Under the pieces are notes generated by a model. That model saw only the letters and a list, made by a program, of their open reading frames with translations, ran no database searches and had not been told where the DNA came from. The position numbers and the translations under genes were made by a program. From Pirellulaceae bacterium (lineage in GTDB: Bacteria; Planctomycetota; Planctomycetia; Pirellulales; Pirellulaceae), in NCBI GenBank assembly GCA_013002105.1, contig JABDKS010000789.1, forward strand, positions 1 through 6,298: DNA of 6,298 nucleotides. The letters run 5' to 3'. The stretch's first letter is position 1. Each line of letters begins with the position of its first letter. Below, piece after piece: positions 1 through 5,290 of this stretch.

Positions 1-1
1 C

Positions 2-1213
2 GGTGGTTGCGACTCGGGCTGCTTCGGCGGCGGTGGTTGCGCGCTCGGCAGTTGCCTCGGCGGCGGCGGTGGTGGTGGCTGTGGCCTTGGCAGTTGTCTC
101 GGCGGTGATTGCTGCTTGGGCGATCCCTACACGCTCTTTGGCGAGTACAACGGCCTGAGTGTCGGTGGCTGGGTTTCGATCGGCTACCACAACAAGGCTC
201 TGCCGTTCCTGTTCAATTCTCATCCCGACCAAATCAACGTTCATCAGACTTGGTTGTATGCCGAAAAAGTGGCTGATGGCTCCTGCGGCCTCGGCCTCGG
301 TGGACGGATCGACTACGTCTACGGCGTCGACGCACAAGATACCCAAGCCTTCGGCATCGACGATGACCATTGGGACAATGACTGGGATCACGGGATCTAC
401 GGCAGTGCCATGCCACAACTGTACGTCGAAGCCGCTTACGGCAACACGTCGGTGAAATTCGGCCACTTCTACACCATCATCGGATGGGAAGTCGTGACCG
501 CACCGGATAACTTCTTCTACAGCCACGCGTACACGATGTACAACAGCGAGCCGTTCACCCACACCGGTGCACTGGCGACAATGACGCCCAGCGACGAGTT
601 GACGTTGTACGGTGGGTATGTCTTCGGTTGGGACAGCGGATTCAAAGACAACGGCGACGCCTTCTTGGGCGGAGTCTCGCTGGCACTCAGCGAAGATGTC
701 TCGGTGACTTACGCAACGACCGGCGGACGTTTCGCGACGGACAGCACCGGCACGCTGGAGAAAGGCTACATGCATTCGCTCGTTGGCGACATCACGTTGA
801 CCGATAGCCTGCAGTACATCATTCAGAGCGACTTGCTCTCAACCGAGAACGCAGCCGGCGAAACCGTTCGCGATACGTTTGGCATCAACAACTACTTGAT
901 CCACACCGTCAACGACTGCTTGTCGTTGGGTGCTCGATTCGAGTGGTGGAATGTCAGTGCTGACAGCCAAGGCTACTATGGCGACAACGCACCGGCAGGT
1001 TTGGTCAACGTCGCCACTGGCGATTACGACATCACCGCACTGACGCTGGGCTTGAACTACAAGCCACACGCCAACGTGACCGTTCGCCCGGAAGTTCGCT
1101 GGGACTGGATCGACGGAGATCAAGCCAGTTTGATGATCGCCGATGTCAGCGTGCTCGAAGACGGCGATGACAACCAGACGACCTTCGGCATGGATACGAT
1201 CATCACGTTCTAA
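2..1213 (+). CDS. Outer-membrane beta-barrel protein, BBP2/OmpL-like (5' end missing)
   Basis: The reading frame is open from the window edge to TAA at 1211-1213 (403 codons visible), so the true start and probably a signal peptide lie upstream. The first 38 visible residues are Gly/Cys-rich, with eight Cys and two 14-residue repeats. The rest (from LGDPYTLFGEYNGLSVGGW, base 116) is rich in aromatic and alternating polar/hydrophobic segments, with many Gly, Asp and Asn turns, as in transmembrane beta-strands. The last residues, FGMDTIITF, end in Phe, the classical C-terminal signal for barrel insertion by the BAM machinery. The pattern matches the planctomycete beta-barrel porin family (BBP2, DUF1597), inferred to sit in the outer membrane as a porin or structural barrel; substrate unknown. 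The TTG at 116 is unlikely to be the start, because the Cys-rich coding sequence continues in frame upstream of it. A terminator follows within 50 bases, so this is the last gene of its transcript. Confidence 0.85.
   Translation, partial: GGCDSGCFGGGGCALGSCLGGGGGGGCGLGSCLGGDCCLGDPYTLFGEYNGLSVGGWVSIGYHNKALPFLFNSHPDQINVHQTWLYAEKVADGSCGLGLGGRIDYVYGVDAQDTQAFGIDDDHWDNDWDHGIYGSAMPQLYVEAAYGNTSVKFGHFYTIIGWEVVTAPDNFFYSHAYTMYNSEPFTHTGALATMTPSDELTLYGGYVFGWDSGFKDNGDAFLGGVSLALSEDVSVTYATTGGRFATDSTGTLEKGYMHSLVGDITLTDSLQYIIQSDLLSTENAAGETVRDTFGINNYLIHTVNDCLSLGARFEWWNVSADSQGYYGDNAPAGLVNVATGDYDITALTLGLNYKPHANVTVRPEVRWDWIDGDQASLMIADVSVLEDGDDNQTTFGMDTIITF
26..109 (+). repeat. Two tandem 42-bp units encoding a Gly/Cys 14-residue repeat
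   Basis: Bases 26-67 encode GGGGCALGSCLGGG and bases 68-109 encode GGGGCGLGSCLGGD, identical at 12 of 14 residues. Third codon positions differ between the copies, so the repeat is not a very recent duplication. The same composition extends to the window edge (GGCDSGCFGG), so more units may lie upstream. The segment is a low-complexity linker before the barrel. Its paired cysteines could form disulfides or bind metal or cell-wall material, but that is inference. Confidence 0.75.
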
Positions 1214-1228
1214 GCATCACGTTCAGAG
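1201..1228 (+). repeat. 14-bp tandem duplication spanning the stop codon
   Basis: CATCACGTTCTAAG (1201-1214) is followed directly by CATCACGTTCAGAG (1215-1228), 12 of 14 bases identical. The first copy carries the final Ile-Thr-Phe codons and the TAA stop of the barrel gene; in the second copy the stop is not conserved. It is probably a small slippage duplication with no assigned function. Confidence 0.6.
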
Positions 1229-1257
1229 CAACGTGTACCAATAGACGATTCCCGCGC

Positions 1258-1292
1258 GGCCACTCTCTGTCACCAGAGGGTGGCCGTTTTTT
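1258..1292 (+). terminator. Rho-independent terminator of the barrel gene
   Basis: A 12-bp stem pairs GGCCACTCTCTG (1258-1269) with CAGAGGGTGGCC (1274-1285); the only imperfection is a T-G wobble at 1264/1279. The loop is TCAC, and the stem is followed by G and six T (1287-1292). This is a textbook intrinsic terminator, 45 bases after the stop of the barrel gene. Confidence 0.93.
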
Positions 1293-1889
1293 ATGGCCCG
1301 CGCGTTTTTGTTGCCAATGAGAGTGGAATCGGAGTGATGTGGGATCGAAGTTTTCCCAGCGGGCGATTGTTGGCTCTGTTGGCTCGTCTGTGTCAGTCCA
1401 ACGGTTTGAACGCGTCCCCACCGTCGCCCGTCCAAGCGACGCCGCTGCGCGATGTCGCAACAAGCAAGGGTGCTAGGTTTCGCCTTGGGGCAAGCTAGCG
1501 GAAAACGGCAATTTTGGGCTTCCTCGCGGCAGTTGGGTCACCCCCCTGCGCAAAATCTATGCGACACGCTCGTGTTGGTGCGCGCTCTGGATGCATGATC
1601 GCTTGTCCATCGCACCGCCGTCTGCCGATTCAGGAATAAATAATTCTTTTAACACGTTGCTGTATCGTGGTTTGCGACGCATTGATGTGAAAGATTCGTG
1701 GCTTTGGCACCACGGTTGCAACGTCCGGTACTCCAGCAAGTGACGTTTGTCTTCCATCAGATCAATCTCTTGAAAGGCAGAACCATTTGGCCCAGGCAGA
1801 CAGGTGTCAGGCAGCGACGTTCGGGCGCTCTTCAAACAAGCCTCCGTCCCACTCGTTGGGCGCCACCGAGAACAGCAGGCGAAATACGA
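1293..1889. other. Intergenic region with a sigma-54 promoter; no gene seen
   Basis: Between the terminator and the ATG at 1890 no frame on either strand gives a recognisable protein. The short open frames here have irregular composition and no domain. An AT-rich patch near 1631-1655 (GAATAAATAATTC is an imperfect palindrome) lies about 60 bases upstream of the sigma-54 site. The region from about 1731 to 1889 would be a leader of roughly 160 nt if transcription starts at the usual distance from that promoter. I could not find a convincing NtrC-type enhancer palindrome upstream. Confidence 0.6.
1704..1720 (+). promoter_or_regulatory. Sigma-54 (RpoN) promoter, -24/-12 elements
   Basis: TTGGCACCACGGTTGCA matches the consensus TGGCAC-N5-TTGCW completely. 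The invariant GG (1706-1707) and GC (1718-1719) are separated by exactly 10 bases, as sigma-54 requires. The predicted transcription start is near 1731, giving a leader of about 160 nt to the ATG at 1890. Sigma-54 control fits nitrogen-regulated genes, and the next features are an ammonium-transporter-like signal peptide ORF and a P-II gene. An activator site was not identified. Confidence 0.75.
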
Positions 1890-2072
1890 ATGAAACAGAT
1901 CCTACGAGCTTTACCGCTCGCATCGATTCTCCTCGTGGGGATGTTGGGGACCGGCATGTCATTCGCGCCGGTTGCTTCGGCTCAGGACGAGGCAATCGCT
2001 GTAACGGACGCCGCGGTGGCAACCGACGCGGGTGACGCCGGACGACTCCAATCCATTTCAACCCACCATTAG
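1890..2072 (+). pseudogene. Truncated signal-peptide ORF, probable 5' remnant of an ammonium transporter gene
   Basis: The 60-residue product begins MKQILRALPLASILLVGM, a basic start followed by a hydrophobic core, and has a good signal peptidase I site after ASA (residues 29-31, cleavage before QDEA). An acidic/Ala-rich linker follows (residues 32-50, AIAVTDAAVATDAGDA). After about residue 51 the sequence turns into an unrelated tail, RLQSISTHH, and stops. An exported protein of only about 29 mature residues with this linker looks like the head of a larger gene. Planctomycete Amt proteins, as I recall them, carry just such a cleavable signal and Ala-rich linker before the first transporter helix. 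The sigma-54 promoter upstream and the P-II gene downstream support amt. No later Amt motifs are found in any frame before P-II, so the body appears deleted. ATG 1890 is chosen because the signal peptide begins there, although the frame is open from 1698. It could instead be a genuine small secreted peptide. Confidence 0.5.
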
Positions 2073-2157
2073 CACAGTCCATCGACCCCCTGTCCGACGC
2101 AATGCGTGTCTGCTCGGGTCGATTAACCGCTCATTGGAAACAGACCTACCTACCGAT

Positions 2158-2200
2158 GCTCCGCTGTCGATTCGAGCCGCCTTCGATTGGGCGGCGGAGC
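2158..2200 (+). terminator. Compound GC-rich hairpin with T-rich tail, possible terminator
   Basis: The inner stem pairs GCCGCC (2176-2181) with GGCGGC (2190-2195) around an 8-base loop. A competing outer stem pairs GCTCCGC (2158-2164) with GCGGAGC (2194-2200); the two share bases 2194-2195. A T-rich stretch (TTTGTTTTCTTTG, 2211-2223) begins 10 bases later. The gap to the T tract makes it a weaker terminator than the one at 1258, but it could end transcripts from the sigma-54 promoter before P-II. Confidence 0.35.
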
Positions 2201-2273
2201 ACCTGGTGGGTTTGTTTTCTTTGTCACATTAGCGACTTCTTGGCTCTTGCCTGGGCCGGAAGATTCCCCACAT

Positions 2274-2308
2274 GGCTCGGGTGGACGTCCGCCTCGTCTG
2301 CCCGAGCC
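2274..2308. repeat. Inverted repeat, 8-bp perfect arms
   Basis: GGCTCGGG (2274-2281) pairs with CCCGAGCC (2301-2308) around a 19-base loop that itself contains the palindrome GGACGTCC (2283-2290). A further GAGCC (2320-2324) could compete for the left arm. No T tract follows. Confidence 0.55.
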
Positions 2309-2343
2309 GGGGACTTCTTCGAGCCACATGTTCGCACGGATAA

Positions 2344-2360
2344 GGACCACAACTTGGTCC
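2344..2360. repeat. Short hairpin, 6-bp stem
   Basis: GGACCA (2344-2349) pairs with TGGTCC (2355-2360) around the loop CAACT. It is one of the series of hairpins in this spacer. Confidence 0.5.
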
Positions 2361-2400
2361 GCTTGCTTTGCCGGCCGCGTCCTTTCGGGCCACGAGTTGG

Positions 2401-2429
2401 ACAGCGGCACTTTGGAATCAGAACGCTGT
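2401..2429. repeat. Inverted repeat, 6-bp arms
   Basis: ACAGCG (2401-2406) pairs with CGCTGT (2424-2429) around a 17-base loop. Alone it could be chance, but it fits the regular spacing of hairpins in this stretch. Confidence 0.4.
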
Positions 2430-2453
2430 GTTTTCCCGTCCCGCTAGCCGCAC

Positions 2454-2497
2454 GGCGATAGCCGCGGTTCGTTGCGAAAACAATCGGTGCTATCGCC
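2454..2497. repeat. Inverted repeat, 9-bp perfect arms (GGCGATAGC/GCTATCGCC)
   Basis: GGCGATAGC (2454-2462) pairs perfectly with GCTATCGCC (2489-2497) across a 26-base loop containing CGGTTCGTTGCG and ACAATCGG. GCGATAGC-type arms are, from memory, common in Rhodopirellula intergenic DNA, so this may be a dispersed repeat unit. Confidence 0.6.
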
Positions 2498-2527
2498 CAA
2501 ACGGCCAATGCAAAGCAACGCTGCCCA

Positions 2528-2561
2528 GCTCGATCATTTCTACGAATGATGTGGAACGAGC
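2528..2561. repeat. Two-tier hairpin
   Basis: The inner stem ATCATT (2533-2538) pairs with AATGAT (2545-2550), with a further T-G wobble closing a CTAC loop. The outer stem GCTCG (2528-2532) pairs with CGAGC (2557-2561), leaving a 6-base one-sided bulge (2551-2556). Two stacked stems suggest a folded RNA or a cruciform rather than chance. Confidence 0.5.
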
Positions 2562-2901
2562 CGGAAAAGGTGGGAGGGACTAATCCCCAAATGGCAACAA
2601 GGGTGCTTCGCACTATTAATTCCTGACCCCTATTCCTCGCGGGCAATGGACGACGACATTTCTAATAACGCTTTAACTCTGGGGCCGCTCGGGGGTCGAA
2701 CTGAGGTGGTGCTGTTTTAGGGGGCCACACTTTGCCTTGGCGTCCAATCCGCTACCGTAGTTCACGGCTAATTGACCGCGAGCAGGCCGGCAGTCGCTGT
2801 TCACGCACGCTCTTGTGCCCACAACCGGTATCATATCGGCCCCATCGCAATGGCCCGTCGCCGCGCCCCGTTCCGTCCCCGTTTTGATCCTGACCGAATC
2901 T

Positions 2902-3249
2902 ATGAAGCTGATAATCGCTATCATCCAACCGAGCAAGCTGGACGCCGTGAAGGAGGCGCTAATGGAAGTCGACGTGCACCGATTGACGGTCGTCGATTGC
3001 CAAGGTTTCGGCCGTCAGAAAGGGCAGACCGGGATGTACCGCGGACACGAGTTTACCGTCAACCTGCTGCGAAAAGTTCAACTGCAAATTGCTGTGAACG
3101 AAGAGTTCGTGCAACCGACGGTTGAAGCCATTCTCAACGGCGGACGATCGGGTGAAGTCGGTGAAATTGGCGACGGTAAAATCTTTGTCCTGCCAATGGA
3201 CGACTGTATTCGGATCCGCACAGGCGAACGCGGCAGCGAAGCGATTTAA
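2902..3249 (+). CDS. Nitrogen regulatory protein P-II (GlnB/GlnK family)
   Basis: This 115-residue protein is a P-II trimeric signal protein, which binds ATP/ADP and 2-oxoglutarate and controls targets such as the Amt channel and glutamine synthetase adenylylation. The start MKLIIAIIQPSKLDAVKEAL is the standard first strand and helix. The T-loop begins at GFGRQKGQTGMYRG (35-48), the B-loop region is SGEVGEIGDGK (83-93), and the C-terminal signature IRIRTGE is at 103-109. Position 51, Tyr in E. coli GlnB and the uridylylation site, is Phe (YRGHEF, 46-51), so UMP modification there is impossible. Tyr46 is kept. A three-residue insertion before GDGK accounts for 115 rather than 112 residues. ATG 2902 is preferred over the in-frame ATG at 2815, because it gives the exact family N-terminus; no clear Shine-Dalgarno is seen. 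Gene symbol left open because glnB and glnK cannot be told apart here. Confidence 0.95.
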   Translation: MKLIIAIIQPSKLDAVKEALMEVDVHRLTVVDCQGFGRQKGQTGMYRGHEFTVNLLRKVQLQIAVNEEFVQPTVEAILNGGRSGEVGEIGDGKIFVLPMDDCIRIRTGERGSEAI

Positions 3250-3312
3250 GTCACCCAATGATCCAACCTTCAATGTCATTTCCCCTTTGAATACAACTTT
3301 AGGAAACACCGG

Positions 3313-3849
3313 ATGTCGCAGCATGAACTTCCGCTCGTCGGCAAGTCTGTCTTGATCTTGGTTGGCGAGATCTACGAAGACTTGGAATTGTGGTACCCCA
3401 AGCTGCGACTCGAGGAAGCCGGCGCCGCAGTTACCGTCGCCGGCCCGCAGGCCAACACCCATTACAACGGCAAGCATGGATATCCCTGCACGAGTGATGC
3501 AGCGATCGATCAAATGGACGAGTCCCGATTTGACGCGTTGGTCGTCCCAGGTGGATTCATGCCGGACAAATTGCGGCGTGACCGCGTGGTCCTCGATTTG
3601 GTCGCCGCCTTTGATTCGTCCAAAAAACCGATCGCCGCGATTTGCCATGGCGGATGGATACCGATCTCCGCAGGCGTCTACGACGGCGTTCGTGTCACCG
3701 GTTCGCCCGGGATCAAAGACGATTTGGTCAACGCGGGTGCGATTTACGAAGACGCGGAGGTGGTCGTCGACGGCCATCATGTCAGTAGCCGTCGACCGGA
3801 TGATCTGCCCGCGTTCTGCCGAGAATTCATTGCACTGATGACGCGTTGA
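3313..3849 (+). CDS. DJ-1/PfpI family protein (intracellular protease/deglycase-like)
   Basis: A complete 178-residue class I glutamine-amidotransferase-like protein of the PfpI type. Motifs in order: GEIYEDLELWYP (18-29), where Glu22 aligns with the Glu that contacts the nucleophile; GKHGYP (53-58); DALVVPGGFMPDKLR (74-88); the nucleophile elbow AICHGG (109-114) with Cys111 and His112; SPGIKDDLVNAGA (131-143); DAEVVVDGHHVSSRRPDDLPAF (147-168). Pyrococcus PfpI has Glu at the PE position after PGG; here it is Asp85. Family members have been described as stress chaperones, glyoxalases, deglycases or proteases, so the substrate is uncertain. ATG 3313 has AGGA at 3301-3304, 8 bases upstream. It starts 63 bases after P-II on the same strand and may be co-transcribed. 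The Cys59 and Cys169 residues are not the catalytic one. Confidence 0.92.
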   Translation: MSQHELPLVGKSVLILVGEIYEDLELWYPKLRLEEAGAAVTVAGPQANTHYNGKHGYPCTSDAAIDQMDESRFDALVVPGGFMPDKLRRDRVVLDLVAAFDSSKKPIAAICHGGWIPISAGVYDGVRVTGSPGIKDDLVNAGAIYEDAEVVVDGHHVSSRRPDDLPAFCREFIALMTR

Positions 3850-3892
3850 GTCGTAGATCGCAGAGTCATTGTGTGGAGTGGATCTGCGTCAG

Positions 3893-4939
3893 CTAGTCTT
3901 GCAGCGTTAATTTCACTGCGTCAATGTGCACCTTGGTAGCGACGACGGGGCGAGACAGCGATAGATCTACGAATCGGATTTTCGATAGATCCATCTTGCG
4001 ACTCGCGGGACCTGCAATGATCTCGTCTCGCGTGATTCGCAGATGTTCTGTCTGACCGGGGCGCAACGACCACTGGCGACGCCACAGATCGGTGTCAAAG
4101 TCGGCATGGTGACGATCCAAGACGCTGACAAAAAAGACGGCCTCTGATTCTGGATAGTCGCTGTTGAGTGTGACGTCCATCTCCAATGTTTTCATCGCGG
4201 ACCAATCGGGATTCAGTTCGACCAGCGTCACACTCGGTCCAGCTGACTTCTGATAGTGGACCTCCATCGCAAAACGACCATCGGTCGCGTTCTGCTCGCT
4301 CAGCTCTCCGCGACACTCACGAAAATACCAGCGATCCAATTCTGCGGCTGACCCGAACGACGACAATGTTGGGAAGCCTTGGTAGACGGCTACCGCGTCG
4401 CGCAGCATGACAAAGGGTCGCCAGCAAGCCAAGCCGATTAAGAACAGACTGATCACAGGGAGCACCAGGCGGGTGAGGCGATAGTCCGCAGCGGATCCGC
4501 TGGGTTGTGACACCGATCGCGTCATGCCCAGTCGCCGTAGGCTGAAACTGACGTACAGCAGTGTGGCAGCAATGACCCCTAGAGAATTCGCCACCGCATC
4601 GTGCAGGTTTCCGGTGCGGCCAAAAAGGCGTTGCACGACTTCCATCGCGGCGCCGAAAACGATCACACAGACCGCAACCCAAACGCACCGTCGTATCAAT
4701 TGCGCAACCGTTTTGGGGCCTTGGCGATACCGTTGCCACAAAATCAATATCGATAGAGCAAGCGAACCAAACAGCGGTGCGTGAACGAGATCCCCGATCG
4801 CAACGGCAATTCGCCCCTGGTAGGGAACCGGCATCAATAGCAAGACCACCGCCGCGATAACCAACAGCCCTCCCACCAATAACAACGTGCCCCGACTCAA
4901 CGGTCCAGGCGTCGTGATGTTGGTGGTTGGATCAGTCAC
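3893..4939 (-). CDS. VanZ-like membrane protein with C-terminal beta-rich domain
   Basis: Counting from the GTG at 4939, the protein has 348 residues. Helices lie at about 18-38, 46-68 (GDLVHAPLFGSLAL, with Asp50 and His53), 84-101, 116-134 and 157-175. Between helices 3 and 4 the motif E-x2-Q-x4-R-x5-D-x3-N-x2-G (Glu100, Gln103, Arg108, Asp114, Asn118, Gly121) is the VanZ-family signature. Residues 190-348 are a soluble region with many alternating strands (RFAMEVHYQ, TLEMDVTLNSDYPESEAVFF, VHIDAVKLTLQD), resembling galactose-binding/CBM-type sandwiches and probably periplasmic. VanZ proteins are linked to glycopeptide resistance and cell-envelope roles, but the biochemical function is unknown. 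The frame is open to an ATG at 5083 (396 residues), with ATGs also at 5065 and 5029. GTG 4939 is preferred because the extra 48 residues are Pro/Gly/Arg-rich and unlike the family. The gene is convergent with PfpI, with 43 bases between stops. Confidence 0.8.
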   Translation of the reverse strand: MTDPTTNITTPGPLSRGTLLLVGGLLVIAAVVLLLMPVPYQGRIAVAIGDLVHAPLFGSLALSILILWQRYRQGPKTVAQLIRRCVWVAVCVIVFGAAMEVVQRLFGRTGNLHDAVANSLGVIAATLLYVSFSLRRLGMTRSVSQPSGSAADYRLTRLVLPVISLFLIGLACWRPFVMLRDAVAVYQGFPTLSSFGSAAELDRWYFRECRGELSEQNATDGRFAMEVHYQKSAGPSVTLVELNPDWSAMKTLEMDVTLNSDYPESEAVFFVSVLDRHHADFDTDLWRRQWSLRPGQTEHLRITRDEIIAGPASRKMDLSKIRFVDLSLSRPVVATKVHIDAVKLTLQD

Positions 4940-5091
4940 GCAAAAAACCGTGATTGGAAAGAGAAAATCGCAAACAGTGAACCGACAGCGACCCCCAGGT
5001 CCAAGCCGCGGCCTCGGGTGCTCGGCCATCCGAACACCACCCCACGCTGGCGGGCATCGGTTCATCGTGCGATCATATCTCAAGCAGACGA

Positions 5092-5184
5092 GAGCTCAAC
5101 TACACCATCGATGGCAATTCGTGGATCGCCGCCGCGGTCGTAACCGACTCTGCCGCCGAGTATGCTGCCGATGGGATTGATTGA
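5092..5184 (+). pseudogene. Start-less coding-like fragment
   Basis: The frame beginning GAG CTC AAC reads ELNYTIDGNSWIAAAVV then TDSAAEYAADGID and stops at TGA 5182-5184. Third codon positions are mostly C or G, with few rare codons, and the composition looks like a real soluble protein. The frame is open upstream to 4981 but contains no ATG, GTG or TTG. It may be the 3' remnant of a lost gene or a chance frame. I do not recognise a family. Confidence 0.25.
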
Positions 5185-5231
5185 TGGCGAGCGACGCGAT
5201 CGACCGTAGGGCGAGCATCCGTGTGCCGGGC

Positions 5232-5279
5232 CCTTGAAGCCGGAAAACCTTGAAGCCGGAAAACCGTGTAGCTGGAAAT
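5232..5279 (+). repeat. Three-copy 16-bp tandem repeat
   Basis: CCTTGAAGCCGGAAAA occurs twice perfectly (5232-5247, 5248-5263), followed by a diverged third copy CCGTGTAGCTGGAAAT (5264-5279, 12 of 16 identical). The array ends 11 bases before the methyltransferase ATG, so it lies in the leader or promoter region of that gene. Similar short tandem units are, from memory, scattered in related genomes. Confidence 0.85.
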
Positions 5280-5290
5280 TGGGGTGACGT

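Larger units (their letters stand above)
2073..2901. other. Hairpin-rich non-coding spacer between the amt-like remnant and P-II
   Basis: About 830 bases hold no recognisable gene on either strand. The longest frame, 2224-2646 on the minus strand, encodes a basic, low-quality sequence with no domain. It runs across several inverted repeats, so I treat it as non-coding. Inverted repeats lie at 2158-2200, 2274-2308, 2344-2360, 2401-2429, 2454-2497, 2528-2561 and 2603-2613. The segment from 2640 to 2901 is plainer. No transposase, terminal inverted repeats or target duplication could be identified. It may be a composite of dispersed intergenic repeats inserted where the transporter body used to be. 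Confidence 0.5.
4940..5290. other. Divergent intergenic region
   Basis: This stretch separates the minus-strand VanZ-like gene from the plus-strand methyltransferase, so promoters for both should lie here, but I see no convincing -35/-10 pair. It holds the possible upstream extension of the VanZ-like frame (4940-5083), a short plus-strand coding-like frame ending at 5184, and the 16-bp tandem repeat at 5232-5279. Confidence 0.5.

Noticed and set aside
1280..1498. 72-codon plus-strand frame after the barrel terminator
   Set aside because: It begins inside the terminator stem and has no coding bias or recognisable domain.
1546..1564. Possible NtrC-type palindrome TGCGCAAAATCTATGCG
   Set aside because: The half sites match only four bases (CGCA/TGCG) and not the TGCAC-GTGCA consensus.
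2224..2646. 140-codon minus-strand frame in the spacer
   Set aside because: It runs through several inverted repeats, its product is basic and low-complexity, and no domain is recognised. Similar short hypothetical ORFs are probably mispredictions over repeats.
2680..2725. tRNA T-arm-like string (GTTCGA on the minus strand)
   Set aside because: The flanking bases do not form a T-stem, and no acceptor or anticodon arm can be built.
2713..2738. Second sigma-54-like site (GGGGGCCACACTTTGCC) before P-II
   Set aside because: The GG-N10-GC spacing can be met only by shifting out of the TGGCAC match, so the -24 element is poor. Worth a matrix score but not called.
2815..2901. 29-residue N-terminal extension of P-II
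   Set aside because: Family members begin at the MKLIIAII strand; the upstream residues have no family resemblance.
2959..3780. 273-codon open frame on the minus strand across P-II and PfpI
   Set aside because: It lies antisense to two genes with clear family motifs, encodes no recognisable domain, and is explained by the codon bias of the opposite strand.
3859..3888. Inverted repeat CGCAGA/TCTGCG between the convergent genes
   Set aside because: Six-base arms with an 18-base loop and no T tract; too weak to call a terminator.
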